This document shows, in pieces, positions 22,911 to 34,324 of a stretch of 64,000 nucleotides of DNA. The position numbers were made by a program, and so were the translations under genes. This DNA is from Azolla caroliniana. Taxonomy: Eukaryota > Polypodiophyta. How positions within the stretch are numbered: the first letter of the stretch is position 1; every line of letters begins with the position of its first letter. Location of the stretch: positions 15,314,001-15,378,000 of the forward strand of contig JBHGNT010000001.1 of assembly GCA_043228905.1 (NCBI GenBank), written 5' to 3'. The notes under the pieces were generated by a model. That model did not search any database and had not been told where the DNA came from. It saw nothing but the letters and a program-made list of their open reading frames with translations.

Positions 22911-22914
22911 ACAC

Positions 22915-24240
22915 AAGGGGTATGTGTATGCATGCATGTATGTATGTGTATGTATGTAGGTTACTATCAGACACATACAATCATTCAAACATGCATACAC
23001 ATACATTCAAAATATTACATGCATACACAAATACATACAATCATACACATGCACTCGTTCAACTGTTCATGCACATAGACAAATACATACATGCACACAT
23101 ATGTATAGTCACAATGCTCATACACTCAATCGTATACATACACATAGACAAATACATACATGCACACATATGCATAGTCACAATGCTCATACACTCAATC
23201 GTATACATATGCTCATACACTCAATCATACGCATACACAATAACTGAGACCTACATTCACATACCATCATAAAAACATATGTGCGTCAATCATATTGGCA
23301 TACATGTATATAAAAATATTAATATGGTGATGATACACATTATTGTACATACACAATCATAGAATCATAAATACACACATACATATGTCAAACATACATG
23401 CCTACATACATGCATATGGTCACACACATACAATCATTCAAATATACACATACATAAAATTATAGATAATATACATTTGTTCAAACATACATACCCATAA
23501 ATCCCTACAAACTCTTATTCTTTTTTCCAAACAACATATTCTTCCATTAGTTTTAAAAAGGCATATCAGATACAAAATACAAAATAGAGAAGCGACAATT
23601 TTGCTCAACCCGTCTTGTGTAATACAATGGCTAGCCATGGATCCTTCATTTGATAGAAATGATTGAGCACTTCCTTAATTTTCCCCATTCTCAACATCTT
23701 GAGTATCGCCACAAACTTTCAAGCCAGAACCAAGATATTATGTGTTTGCATCTCCTTTCATGAGGTTTAGTGCTTCCTCGCCATGCTCATGTTCTACATA
23801 ACCAATTATTAGTGCAGTCCATATGATCACATCTTAGCATCCAATGGCACACCTTCAACTCACATTTTCTCATAGCACATGAGTGTCTCCATACAAACTC
23901 TTATTATTCACAAGGAGCTCTGTTTAACGTGCATTAATCAATTATAGACTAGCATACTTCATTTCTTCATGCCGACATCAACATCAACACTAACACCAAT
24001 AACATACACATATTATTGTACATCTATACATGCATAAGCATATGCAAACAATCAATATACAGTCAATTGTACATGCACATGTGTATATAGCATAGGAAAG
24101 TATATGCAATATAAACACACAACGTATATGCATACATTTATACAAACACACATCAGACATGCATACATACAAACCTATACACAAACCTATCTATACAAAC
24201 ATACATACAAATAAAACATACAATCATGCAACAAACGCAA
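22915..24240. repeat. CATA/ACATGCAT-rich cryptic satellite
   Basis: Two long stretches (22915-23480 and 23990-24240) built from variants of ACATACAT, TGCATACAC and similar 4-10-bp words. Between about 23080 and 23220 a ~69-bp unit (ACAAATACATACATGCACAC to ACTCAATCGTATACAT) is tandemly duplicated, with a partial third copy. The 500 bp between the stretches hold no gene I can support. Confidence 0.85.
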
Positions 24241-24850
24241 CACTTTCTAATGATTTATCACAACAATTCCAACACTCTTCAACATGAGAAAATCTTATGA
24301 GGTTATTCATGTTTCACACCAAGGAGTGTAAGAGAGGATGGATTCTTCTAAACTCTATTATTTGAGGAACTCTATAATTCTGATGTTAGTCAATTACAGA
24401 TTAGCATACTTCTTTTTTAGTGGCTACATCAACACCAACAATTGTTCCAACCGTCGATACCATAAGATATCTATGATTGTTTGGGTATGTTATATTGCTT
24501 GCCTATGAACATATATCCATAAATCCTAGGTAAATGCCTTAATTATCATATCTTTGCTTAGTAGGGATTTTAATATTACATGTTAACATTATTTACATCC
24601 ATAAAAAAGTGCTTAAGTTAAAACTATGGGATTGACTAAATAAGTCAAAGGTAGTGGAAGGTTGGTGCATTAATATAATTTAGTTATATTATAAGTTAAC
24701 AATTTCTATAATATCAAGTATTTGCTTACTTCGTATTAGGCACACCAATACTATACATGTATAAGCATTTTTTCTTACTCTCTTCATTGTAATATTGCAT
24801 GTATAGGTTTTCCTAATCCTCACATTTTGAACAGAATCTAACATATAACA

Positions 24851-25154
24851 ACATGTTAAATTCGTAGTGCAATGATTTATACGAGAATAAACCAATTTGT
24901 TTCAAATAACTTATCGTAATCATGTGCATATATTCAAGATTTACAAAAGGTTACACACGGCTTTGAGCTTATTCTCATAATTACCACCTTCAATATCACC
25001 CTCAATATCACAATTACCACCCTCGATATAGCAACATGTTAAATTAGTAGTGCAATCATTTATACGAGAATAAACCAATTTGTTTCAAATAACTTATCGT
25101 AATCATGTGCATATATTCAAGATTTACAAAAGGTTACACACGGCTTTGAGCTTA
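24851..25154. repeat. 121-bp direct repeat, period 183 bp
   Basis: 24851-24971 recurs at 25034-25154 with only about three differences, including ATTCGTAG/ATTAGTAG. The spacer has short CAATATCAC repeats. A recent local tandem duplication with one incomplete unit. Confidence 0.92.
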
Positions 25155-25159
25155 ATCTA

Positions 25160-26400
25160 AATCTCAATCATTGTCACAGGTTGTTTGATAACATACTTGA
25201 AATCCCAAAATGCTCTCTCAATCTAATTGCCACTCTCACTCTTTGTTAATTTATTTTGTCTTCCTCAACCACAAACTAGTACTTCACCTAACAAGGTGTG
25301 CGGCAAAGTTTTTAACCCCTACTAGAAATATTCCTACTTCTCATTATCCTAACCAGAATTTTAAAATTTTAACCGGCCAGTTTCCTATCAATGTTAATGT
25401 CAAGAGGAACTTCTTCAAAAAATATTTTAAAAAAATTCATCACATACCCAAATGTATAACATGACCATTCCTAAGAAAATTTTACAAAACCCTTACCTCC
25501 CTCCTTTGTTGTCATATGGTCTCTCTCTCTAATTACTTCTTAGTATAGTTGTTAATAGCATTCAAACCAGGATGCACATTTCAGAGCATGCAGAGAAATG
25601 GAGAGGCAATCTCTCTTGAAGGGTCACTTAGCAATAGTATCATACGAAAAAAAACAAAGAAGAAGCACTAATCGCCAAAGTGGCATTGATATTGTGTTTC
25701 TGCCTCTCTCTCTCTTTCTCTTTTCTCTCTACCCAAACAAATCTAGATGGAGTAATAAGGAAGTGCTTGTAGAGATAAGACGGATAGCAAAAACTTGACT
25801 AATACGAAAATGTTGTCAAACCTAACTAAGATGATAACACCCCCCCCCCCCCAGACTAACTAGAAAGACCCAGACATAGCGAAGCATATATGTGCCTTGT
25901 GATCCACATTGTCAAAAAACACCATAAATAGTCGGTCCAAAAGATATTGAACCTACTAAACTAGATTCCGGTTTTTAGGAAATTATGGTCGCGAACACTT
26001 CCGGCTGTTCCAGACATTGGCCCACTGGTGTGCCCTTGGTAGCAATGTCATATACATTATTGCGTTGAGGTAATTGCACATGAAGAGGTGAATATTTATG
26101 AGAACATTTCAAAGTTTCTAAAGTAATTATGAAGGTAGCACACACATGGGTATTTCAAGAAGTATCCAGACAATCTGTGAGATGCATTCATTCAAACAAA
26201 ACCATGCGTCTAGTTTCTATTTCAACAAAAAGGTCTCAAAGATTTGCCTCCCTGTCTTCTCGCTTGCTATGTACACACACACAAACAAAAATAGAAGAAT
26301 ACTTAATCCTTTTGTAGCTGATTCTTCTTCTTCTCCGAGCAACATATATCGTTTGTCTAGTGTCAAACACAAACATACCAGTAGGTAGATATAGTGTCAA
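25160..26400. other. Upstream region of dirigent gene 3; no gene seen
   Basis: AT-rich, with a CT-rich patch (25690-25725) and a run of 13 C (25840-25852) about 560 bp upstream of the dirigent ATG. No clear TATA box; TATTTATG near 26092 is the nearest candidate. Confidence 0.35.
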
Positions 26401-26409
26401 AGATAGATC

Positions 26410-26985
26410 ATGGCTACTAGTGTCATGTCCAAGCCGATGGCTATGGGTTGCCTTGTCCTGGCCGTGCTGCTGCTGCCGATGTTTATAATGTGCACCGGGG
26501 TGGCTGCTCGGTCGCCTCCTCAAGGTCCCGACAATTTCACGTTCTACACTCACAACCGTGTGTACGACCCTGCCGTCAACAACTCCATCTTCGACTCCGT
26601 GTACAGTGCCGGACCCTTCAACTTCAGCCAGCCCAACCCGTACAGCTTCGGCGTTCGTGCCACGTTCGAGATGCCAATCACTGCCGACCCATCACCGGCT
26701 TCGCAGCCGATCGGCGTGGCACAAGGTGCTTGGATCCTCGACTCCCAGAAGGGTTATGTCCTCATGCACATCTTTACGGCCACCATCACGTCGGGACCCC
26801 ACACGGGATCCATAGCCATCATGGGCCAGTTGGAGGAGGCTGCATCGACCCGTAACCTGGCAGTGGTCGGCGGCACTGGCGACTTCCTGGCAGCACGTGG
26901 TGCTGCGGTGAACAAGGTTGTGGCCATCGACCGCACCCCGCCCGCCCACTGGACCCTCTCCTTTGTCCTCGACCTCTACTACTAA
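26410..26985 (+). CDS. Dirigent-family secreted protein, copy 3
   Basis: 191-aa single-exon dirigent. Signal peptide about 1-33 (MGCLVLAVLLLPMFIM core, ends GVAA before RSPP). The mature part has NFTFYTHN (42-49), with Asn49 replacing the usual Asp, sequons NNS and NFS, PIGVAQGAW, and VVGGTGDFLAARGAA; it ends SFVLDLYY, Val replacing the Asp of copies 1 and 2. An additional N-terminal sequon NFT is present. ATG choice: an upstream in-frame start is not visible and this one gives a good signal peptide. It is same-strand with copy 2, 4.3 kb away. High GC relative to flanks. Function is inferred from the family only. Confidence 0.95.
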   Translation: MATSVMSKPMAMGCLVLAVLLLPMFIMCTGVAARSPPQGPDNFTFYTHNRVYDPAVNNSIFDSVYSAGPFNFSQPNPYSFGVRATFEMPITADPSPASQPIGVAQGAWILDSQKGYVLMHIFTATITSGPHTGSIAIMGQLEEAASTRNLAVVGGTGDFLAARGAAVNKVVAIDRTPPAHWTLSFVLDLYY

Positions 26986-26989
26986 CTAT

Positions 26990-28150
26990 GGGGTTGGCTC
27001 AACACAATGTGTTGTCTGATCATATTGTAAATGAATGAAACCATGGACGTAGCTACAAAATAGCTTCTAAACTTTAATCAGGAATTATAGTTTTATTTCA
27101 TCATATGTATCCACCATCTTGCTATAATTTCTCTATGCACAAATAATACCATTATAATGATCTCTTCATGCTCTTGATGATCTCGAAACAACGAAAATGT
27201 TGATTGGTGCATCTGGAACTAACAGACTGATGGGCCATAAGCAGTGGTGTTCCCAGTTTACCGAAGCGTGAATACATGTTAGTCTGTAAGCCCTTAGTTT
27301 TCAATCTATCCCGTAATAGGACATGCTTTGTTGTTTCACTTTTAGCTTTTCTTACATCTCATATTAAACCATTAGACATAGTGCTCTGGCCATGCTTCCT
27401 CGTATTTGCTGTAAACCATCCATCTACTCGTTTATCTTAATGTTTCCTTGTACATAGTATAGCAAAGAGACTGAAACGTAGCTGATTTTTCTAGATGCAA
27501 CTCTGGAATGCAGCGGTCCAGATTCAATGCATATACTATTCTAGTCTTTGCAAGACAAGCATACTAATTTGTAGACTCTCTTTTGACCCTCTTGTCACAC
27601 ACATACACAAAGAAGGAGAGCAAGGGATTTCTCTCCCTATCTCCTTTTTTAAGTAAATAATGTTTTTGATTACGAAATAGAAGTACCAAACCATGGTCAT
27701 AAAATAGACCCAATATTAGAACTCTAGGAATCCAAATACTATGAAACCAGATGATGAATATGATTCATGTCATCTTGCAAAGTTGGCTCTTTTCATGGTT
27801 TAGATTTTCCAAATGAAAAAACAATATGACTCTTCTATTTAAACAAAATAATTAGTGATCCCAAAAACTCCTTATTGTTCTTCTATCTTAGCAACTTCAT
27901 CATCAACAAGCTCCTCAACAACTTTCACATTCTCCTTTTTAAAATCCTCCATTAGAACATTTATCATGAATTAGGTCAAATGTGCCTAATGACCATCATC
28001 CTTCATCTCGCATAACATAAACATAAGATATCATTATTATTATCACTTGTAATGTACTCTTAAATTTTATAATCTCCTCTTGAACTTGCTATTAACTACG
28101 TATGCATCCCTTGGAAAGGAATTTTGAGAGAGATCCATATGTATTGTTGG
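26990..28150. other. No recognisable gene
   Basis: 3' flank of dirigent gene 3 and AT-rich intergenic sequence up to the LINE-associated repeats. AATGAA near 27030 could serve as a weak polyadenylation signal. Confidence 0.4.
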
Positions 28151-28158
28151 TGGCTCCA

Positions 28159-28365
28159 TTTGAATGCGCGGGGAGAGAGGGGGAGAGAGAGAGAATGAGG
28201 GAGAAAATCGAGACAAACACAAGTTGAGGGTTAACTTCACAATATTTATTAACGGCTCCACCCCTCTCCCAAGGGGGTTTGAATGTCCGAGGAGAGAGGG
28301 AGAGAAAGAATGAGAGGGAAAATCGAGACAAACACAAGTTGAGGGGAATCTTCACAATATTTCTT
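28159..28365. repeat. Direct repeat (period 119 bp) upstream of the LINE
   Basis: Two copies starting TTTGAATG at 28159 and 28278. Each has a GAGAGAGGG stretch, then AAAATCGAGACAAACACAAG and a TTCACAATATTT end. They lie just 5' of the LINE, so they may be tandem promoter monomers of its 5' UTR, as some LINEs have, or host repeats. Confidence 0.75.
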
Positions 28366-28807
28366 CTTATTTTCATGCCTCATGGGTGGGGTTTAAATAG
28401 TACAAGATCTAATCAAGACAATACAAAAAAGCCAAATGGGGGTAGTTACACTTACTTAGCCCGATCTCTCACATTTGTACACATGCACATAAAAAGCCAA
28501 GTGTGCATGCGTACACACACACACTCTCTCTCTCTCTCTCTTTCAAAGCTCTCTGTAAGTTCACTCCGGCCATCGTTTTCTATGTTCTATAGCTCGTTGG
28601 AAAGCTCTTTGAGAGAGCTTTCTAAAGAATGTTCATTTACTGAATTCCGTTACGGTGACGAGAAGTTATGAGCATTTTCATCTGCAGCCATCTTTGCCCC
28701 ACGGTTCCTCAAACGGAAGGTAGATTTGGAAGCCCTAAATCGAGTGAAAGGTACATTCTCTCTCCTTCCCTCTTTGTCTCTCTTTTCCCGTAGGGTTTTT
28801 CCCTACA

Positions 28808-29302
28808 ATGGCAAATACTCGTAAAACCACCGCAAAGTTCGGGGGTATGATTGATAATGAGCCGAGATCACCAACAAATCTTGATTCTAATGCAATGGAC
28901 AAAATGCTTATGAGTCACTTGATTTTTCTTCAAGAAACCATAAACAAGCAAGGTGAAGAGATTAGGATGTTAACGAAAGAGAATACTAAGCTCCAAAGTG
29001 TTGTCATTGAGAATGAAAGTCTTAAATAAGTGGTTGCAAAACTTCAAGAAGAGATTCAAGAATGTAAAAGAGCTTCATTTGAAACAAATGAGCGCCTTAA
29101 CAAGATTGAGTTAAAGGAAGCATTAAAAGAAGAAAAATTGGACACGATGAGGCGGGATGTAAGTGAGATGAAAAATGTATGTACAACGAAGTCATGGGCC
29201 GATGTATGTGGTGGGGATGTGTTATCAAACTCATCCAATGTGCATGTGATGCATCAAGAGAATAATATAGATGTGCCTAAAGATGGAAATGTAGGCAAAT
29301 AG
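28808..29302 (+). pseudogene. LINE ORF1-like coiled-coil protein
   Basis: Starts MANTRKTTAKFGG. Highly charged and helix-forming: QETINKQGEEIRMLTKENTK and VVAKLQEEIQECKRASF suggest a coiled coil, as in LINE ORF1 nucleic-acid chaperones. Ends near SWADVCGGDVLS. A TAA at 29027-29029 interrupts it. The TAG at 29300-29302 may be the true ORF1 end, since the endonuclease begins in the same frame right after. Homology is by position and composition, not by domain match. Confidence 0.6.
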
Positions 29303-29308
29303 GGACAC

Positions 29309-30355
29309 GTGATCTATGAGACTAACCCACGCCTTTTACGACTATGCTTTTGGAATTGCAATGGATACCCATGGAATGCGGGACTTGGCATAGAGGAGTT
29401 CACCGATGACTCGGATATCACACTTCTTGTTGAAACATGGGAGCATGATACTCAAAGGATTCAAGGTTTAGGAAACTATAATGTACACTCTTTGATATGG
29501 AAGAAAAATCCAAGACAAAGAAGAGGACAAGGAGGGGTGACATGTTTGATTAAGAAGGAAATAGAGAAATATGTGTCAATCATAAAAAATGATGAAAATA
29601 AATGCTACATAGGGCTCAAAATAGAAACACCTAATGATTTGCCCACTTTTGTAGTTGGATGTTACATTCCTCATCAAGATTCTAACTTTTATGCTTGTTT
29701 GGATAAAGATCAACCGTTTGCCAATCTAGAAGATGATATTGCTTATTTCAAATCCAAAGGGGAAGTTATTGTCTTTGGTGACATGAATGCTCGTACAAGA
29801 AGTTTCCAACTTGATTCACAAGAATCTTTCATGCCACATATCTCAAGGATGCAAGAGGATATGCAAATGTATAACCGCTCTTCTAGCGATGAAAAAGATC
29901 CAAACCAATTTGGGAAGTTACTCCTACAAATGTGAAATAGTACCAGATTGCTTATTGCAAATGGTATTTCCTTATGGCTCAACACTAATGCTTTTACATG
30001 TAGAAAACACAACGGAAATAGTGTGATTGATTATGTGCTACTTTCTGAAGGTATTTTGGATTGTATACATAAATTCTCACTTGGTGAATGGACACCGGAA
30101 TCCGATCATAGGCCTTTATGTATTGATCTCAAATGTATGCATAGGTTTGATTGTGAGAAGGCTATTGAAAATAATAAACAACCGCACTTGAGCATGAACC
30201 TTAAGCGAGCACCCATGTATTCCAAGATGGTTGAGGATATGTTACAAATGACAAAGATACAACATGGTGTCACACTAGAATGCAAATGGGAAGCTTTCAA
30301 GAAAGTCATTCTCTCATGTACAAACAAATGTTTTTCGACCAACCGCACATCTTGA
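29309..30355 (+). pseudogene. LINE endonuclease (APE/EEP type)
   Basis: Apurinic-endonuclease-like domain that nicks target DNA. Visible motifs: RLCFWNCNGY (metal-binding Asn), LLVETWEH (Glu), IVFGDMNARTR (Asp-x-Asn), then VIDYVLLSEG and SDHRPLCIDL (the C-terminal Ser-Asp-His signature). All catalytic motifs remain, but TGA stops lie at 29933-29935 and 30353-30355, each readable as a decayed Arg CGA codon. Frame is kept throughout. Confidence 0.85.
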
Positions 30356-32134
30356 AAATGCACCAAGAAACTTAGGAAAAAATGGTTTGATAAAGAATGT
30401 CATGAAGCTCGAAAGTGCCTTATGGTTTTGGATGTAGTTAAGGATAAAGAGAATTACCAAAAGCATTTGCATGAGTATAAAAGGCTTATTCAAAGAAAGA
30501 GAAGAATATGGGAAGTTACTCAACAATTTATCCAAACGCAAGAGAAAGTACATGCATGTGGTAAATTTTGGGGAAATCTAAAGGGAAAACGTGTTGAGAG
30601 TTATCGTGACTTAACTCTTCACGACTTGTCTATGCATTGTAAGAATTTATATGAGTTATCTCTTGCCGGAAAGATGATGTGTTATGGTTCTCTTTCACAT
30701 ATGCCTCCCTTCTTTACATTTGAAGATATATGCATAGAACTTAAGAAATTGGCCTCTCGAAAGGCAAGCGATCTTCAATGTATAAAGGTTGAAATGCTCA
30801 AATGGACGGGAAAGGAAGCACATATATGGATAAGCGATATGTTTAATGATGCATTGCAACATGGTATGTCGTACGATTGGACTACAAATTGGATCAAACC
30901 TTTACATAAAGGTGGAGATATAAATAATGTAAACAACTATCGAACCATCATGATTGGCTCATTAATGGCAAAAATATTTGGATGTATAATGGAATCAAAG
31001 ATAAGTGTATGGGCTGAAAAAAGTGGTAACAGAGCTTATGGACAAGCTGGCTTTCGGAAACACTATAGCACCATTGATCACCTTATCACCCTTCGAGTAT
31101 TAATGGAGGAAAGTCGTCTTAGAGGTAAACGTTTATATTGTTGCTTTGTAGACTTCAAGAAAGCTTTTGATATGGTACCTCGTGAGCATCTTTGGAGGTG
31201 AATGGAAGAACTTGAGGTGCCAAGTGAATATATGCTTGCAATTTCCCGAATTTATGAGAAGGTTATATGTTGTGTGCGCATGAGAGATAAACTTTCAGAT
31301 TTTTTCAAAAGCACTATTGGTGTTAAGCAAGGATGCCCACTCTCACCAGCACTATTTGGTCTATGCATTGATGAATTGGAAGAAATGGTAACCAAGTTTG
31401 CAAAGGAAGAATGTGTTGCAGAAGTTGCCATTGGGAATGTTGTGATTATGCTTTTGCTATATGCGGATGATGTAGTGCTTTTTGCAAATACTTTAGGAGA
31501 TGCACAAAAGCTTATGAAGGCATTGGAAAAAATTTGCATGCATACTAAATTAAGTGTCAATAGCTCTAAAACAAAGATTATGCTTGTAAAGAGACAAAAA
31601 AGAGATAAACCATGCATTATGTACAACAATGAGCCACTTGAATGTGTGGAAAGCTTCAAATATCTTGGCCTTGAAGTTCCTTCAAATCATAGATGGAATG
31701 AATGTGCTACACACCGCTTAGAGGCAGACAAACGAGCATATTATGCATTTGAGAACACATGCAATCTTGGAGATATTAAGTGTTGGGTCCTCAAGAAATA
31801 TCTTTTCGACACTTTGGTGACACCAGTTCTTCTCTATGGGGTGGAAGTATGGGGCGGTAGCATCCCTAAATCTATGTGGAAAGAGTTTGAAAATGTCCAA
31901 ATGCATTTTCTTACCAAGTTTCTATATGTTAAGAAACAAACGCCCTACACCCTCCTCCTTGAGACGGGATCACTTCCCATTGAGATCATGGCCATGGAAA
32001 GGGTTGTTGAATACATGCTTAAGGTTCAAAAAAGTCCCTCACATCGACTTCCTAGATTGCGTGGGAAGCAAGCAAAAAGATCCAAAAGACGCATAAAAGC
32101 AAATTTTTGTGTTCCGGTTGGATGCAAGATATAG
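30356..32134 (+). pseudogene. LINE reverse transcriptase
   Basis: Follows the endonuclease in frame. Seen in order: a linker with ELKKLASRKASDLQ, IKPLHKGGDINNVNNYRTI, GQAGFRKHYSTIDHLITL, CCFVDFKKAFDMVPREHLW (first catalytic Asp), GVKQGCPLSPALFGLCIDEL, LLLYADDVVLFA (YADD catalytic pair) and SFKYLGLEV. A TGA at 31199-31201 falls between the first and second catalytic blocks. The thumb/connection region extends to about 32100, where the frame shifts. Without stop suppression no full enzyme is made. Confidence 0.92.
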
Positions 32135-32679
32135 AAAAATGGTTTGGTAGATGGGATGCGAGACACTTGCTTCATGATGCATCATTAGATTCCTCTGTAA
32201 ATGAGGCATTTTTGCAACGCCAATGTATCATGACATGGGACAAATGTGGAGGCTCACGCTTCACACATTATACTACACATGTTGCACCTAACTACAAAAC
32301 CATATTCTTTGCGGAACGGGGAAATCGTACACATCCATACATGTTAGAGCCCATACTGTTATCTGCCATTCGAACCATTGCTTCCATGCGACTTAGCTCA
32401 CATGCATTGCGATGTGAAACAGGGCGTTGGGGTACAAGTGATGAGAGTGGTCGGCTATGCACACTTTGCCCTAAACAAGTTCGCGAGTCTGAGTATCACA
32501 CTTTGATACAATGCTCTACCTTTGATCATATTCGACCATGCTTTCCACATCTCTTCGATCGAGCCCAATCTTTGCATGAATTCCTCTCACAACCACAATG
32601 TGCACTCTCGATTGCAACATTCATTGGTAAAGTTCTTGAACATCGAGAGTCACTACTCACTTTCACACGTATCACGTGA
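32107..32679 (+). pseudogene. LINE C-terminal zinc-knuckle region
   Basis: In the +1-shifted frame after the RT: EKWFGRWDARHLLHDAS, then GRWGTSDESGRLCTLCPKQ and ESEYHTLIQCSTFDHIR, a C-x2-C...H...C knuckle. It closes with the stop at 32677-32679. The ATG at 32107 is not a genuine start; the region belongs to the preceding ORF and is separated by an indel near 32100. Confidence 0.75.
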
Positions 32680-32736
32680 AATGTAATATTTTTGGTCTCA
32701 TAGGTCATATTTGATCTCTGAAGACGATAATATAAT

Positions 32737-32764
32737 CTATCTCTCTCTCTCTCTCTCTCTCTCT
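32737..32764. repeat. (TC)n tract at LINE 3' end
   Basis: About 14 CT units just 60 bp after the last LINE stop. It may be the LINE's simple-repeat 3' tail, used by some LINE clades instead of poly-A. Confidence 0.8.
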
Positions 32765-33119
32765 TCCTCACACATTACACATTTCATGTCTACACATTAC
32801 ACCTTATACATTACAATTTAACCCTCCCGTACACCTATACGGGTAACACTTGGCATGCTTGTGGGACACTACATTGCAGGCTGAACCCACATGCCCATGC
32901 CAAAAACTTGTCGATCGAAACTCCATCGATCGTCTCTTCTCTCATCGATTAGAAATCCCTCAACCGGATCATTGCTCTACGATCAGAGCTTGCTTGACAT
33001 GAACCTTGTCGTTCAGTCAGCACATCTCACAATTGGATCACACCAATTGGCTCGTCCACTTTGGTAAAGTCTTTTAGGTTTAAAAATGATTTTGGGTGTA
33101 TGTGGATTTTATTTATTTA

Positions 33120-34115
33120 TTTTTCTTCATTGTGAGTGGTGATGAGTTTTTGTACCCTCGAATTTCTGAAATTCTATTTCATACCCCTCAGTTCTTGAAA
33201 TTTTAGTGATTGCCCTTATGAAATTTAGGCACATGCCCTCCTATTTTCGAAATCCTAATGGGTGCCCTTGGCTTTTTGAAATTTTGTCGCTATACCCCTC
33301 TTCTATTTCTTCTTTCCTTTTTTTGTTTTTTGGTCTTTTTCTCCTTCTTGCTTTCTTTCTCTAAGTGTATCTTCTTCATCGACGTCGATTCCTTCGTTCT
33401 CTTTTTGTATGTCTCACTTTCGTCGTTCCTTGTTTTCCTTTCGGTGTGCACGTAGCTTCTTGTTCCTTTTCTTCTTCTTCTTTCTCTCCTCTTTGTTTTC
33501 GTGGTTTTGCTTTTTTGTTCTTTCTTTCTTTCATTTGCTTCTCTTCCAATATGCCCTCTGTCCATTATGGTGGTGGTGGTGACCATTGTCTTCTTCCTCC
33601 TCTTTTCGTCTTTCTCCTTCTCCTTTTGCTTTGTTTTCTTCGTTTGATTTCTTATTCACTTCTTCTTGCTTTCTACTGCTCCCTCTTCTTTGTATTTCTC
33701 TATTTCTTCTTATTTTTGATGTCGTCTTCTTCCTTCTCACCTCGTTTGTCTTTTCCTTCTCCTTCTTCTGTTTCTTCTTTCTCTTTGTGTTTCTCCTCTT
33801 CCTCATTTTCTAGCTCTTCTTTTCTGGGACTTCTTGTGGTATTTCTCGGACTATCGGCCTCTCCGCCGACTATTGTTGTTGGTCGTTCCTATCTGGCTAT
33901 CGGCACTTTCCGCTAGCTATTCGGTTGGACAACGCTTGACCATCACTCGGCCACGTCTCGATTGATGCTCGACCGATTCTCGGATCTTGGCCTTCACTTT
34001 TAGTTGTCTCTCGGTCGTCACTCTCGGTCGACTCTTGACTCTTAGCCTTCACTTTCGATTGTCTCTTGGCCGACTCTTGACTCTCGGCCGTCACTCAGCT
34101 ATCTGGCTTTTTATG
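33120..34115. repeat. Degenerate repeats and long pyrimidine-rich tract
   Basis: 33130-33300 holds about four degenerate copies of a unit with TTTCTGAAATTTTA and TACCCCTC/GCCCTT. 33300-33830 is almost pure C/T (TTCTTCTTTCTCC type). 33920-34110 holds about four copies of a unit like CTCTCGGTCGTCACTCTCGG. Long frames in these parts are composition artefacts. Confidence 0.75.
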
Positions 34116-34125
34116 TGTCTGTTTC

Positions 34126-34306
34126 TGTTAGGATTGGAAACGGCCACAACCGGATGCTCGTATACATATTCGGGTGCAAAGAAACGAGCGAGATAGTGCA
34201 TATACAGAAAACGAGAAGGCAGAAAACACAAGTACAAAGACACAAATATTTTACGTGGAAAACCCGAAAAGGAAAAACCACAAGGAGTGTTAGAACTCCG
34301 AACAGA
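34126..34306 (-). repeat. Truncated 3' LTR of outer copia
   Basis: About 180 bp matching 40446-40625: CGGGTGCAAAGAAACGA, GAGAAGGCAGAAAACACAAG, GTGGAAAACCCGAAAAGGAA. The match stops near the GATAAGTTATTTT direct repeat at 34303 and 34357, a likely deletion-scar context. Confidence 0.88.
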
Positions 34307-34324
34307 TAAGTTATTTTCTTTCTC

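Larger units (their letters stand above)
28500..32765 (+). mobile_element. Near full-length LINE (non-LTR retrotransposon)
   Basis: From an AC/TC-rich 5' UTR (about 28500-28807) through ORF1-like, endonuclease, reverse transcriptase and a C-terminal zinc-knuckle region to a (TC)n tract at 32737-32764. There is no LTR, integrase or RNase H, and no poly-A tail; the TC tract may be the 3' terminus. 28808-32134 is one continuous frame interrupted by five stops (29027, 29300, 29933, 30353, 31199) with no frameshift, then one shift near 32100. It would move by target-primed reverse transcription if intact. I could not identify target-site duplications. Confidence 0.85.

Noticed and set aside
22915-24240. 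Regular CATA-type repeats that at first glance resemble a spaced array
   Set aside because: No constant repeat with unique spacers, no cas genes; simple-sequence satellite.
33365-33916. 183-aa plus-strand frame with membrane-like Phe/Leu/Ser composition
   Set aside because: It lies in a nearly pure C/T tract, and composition alone produces the frame. No start context or domain.
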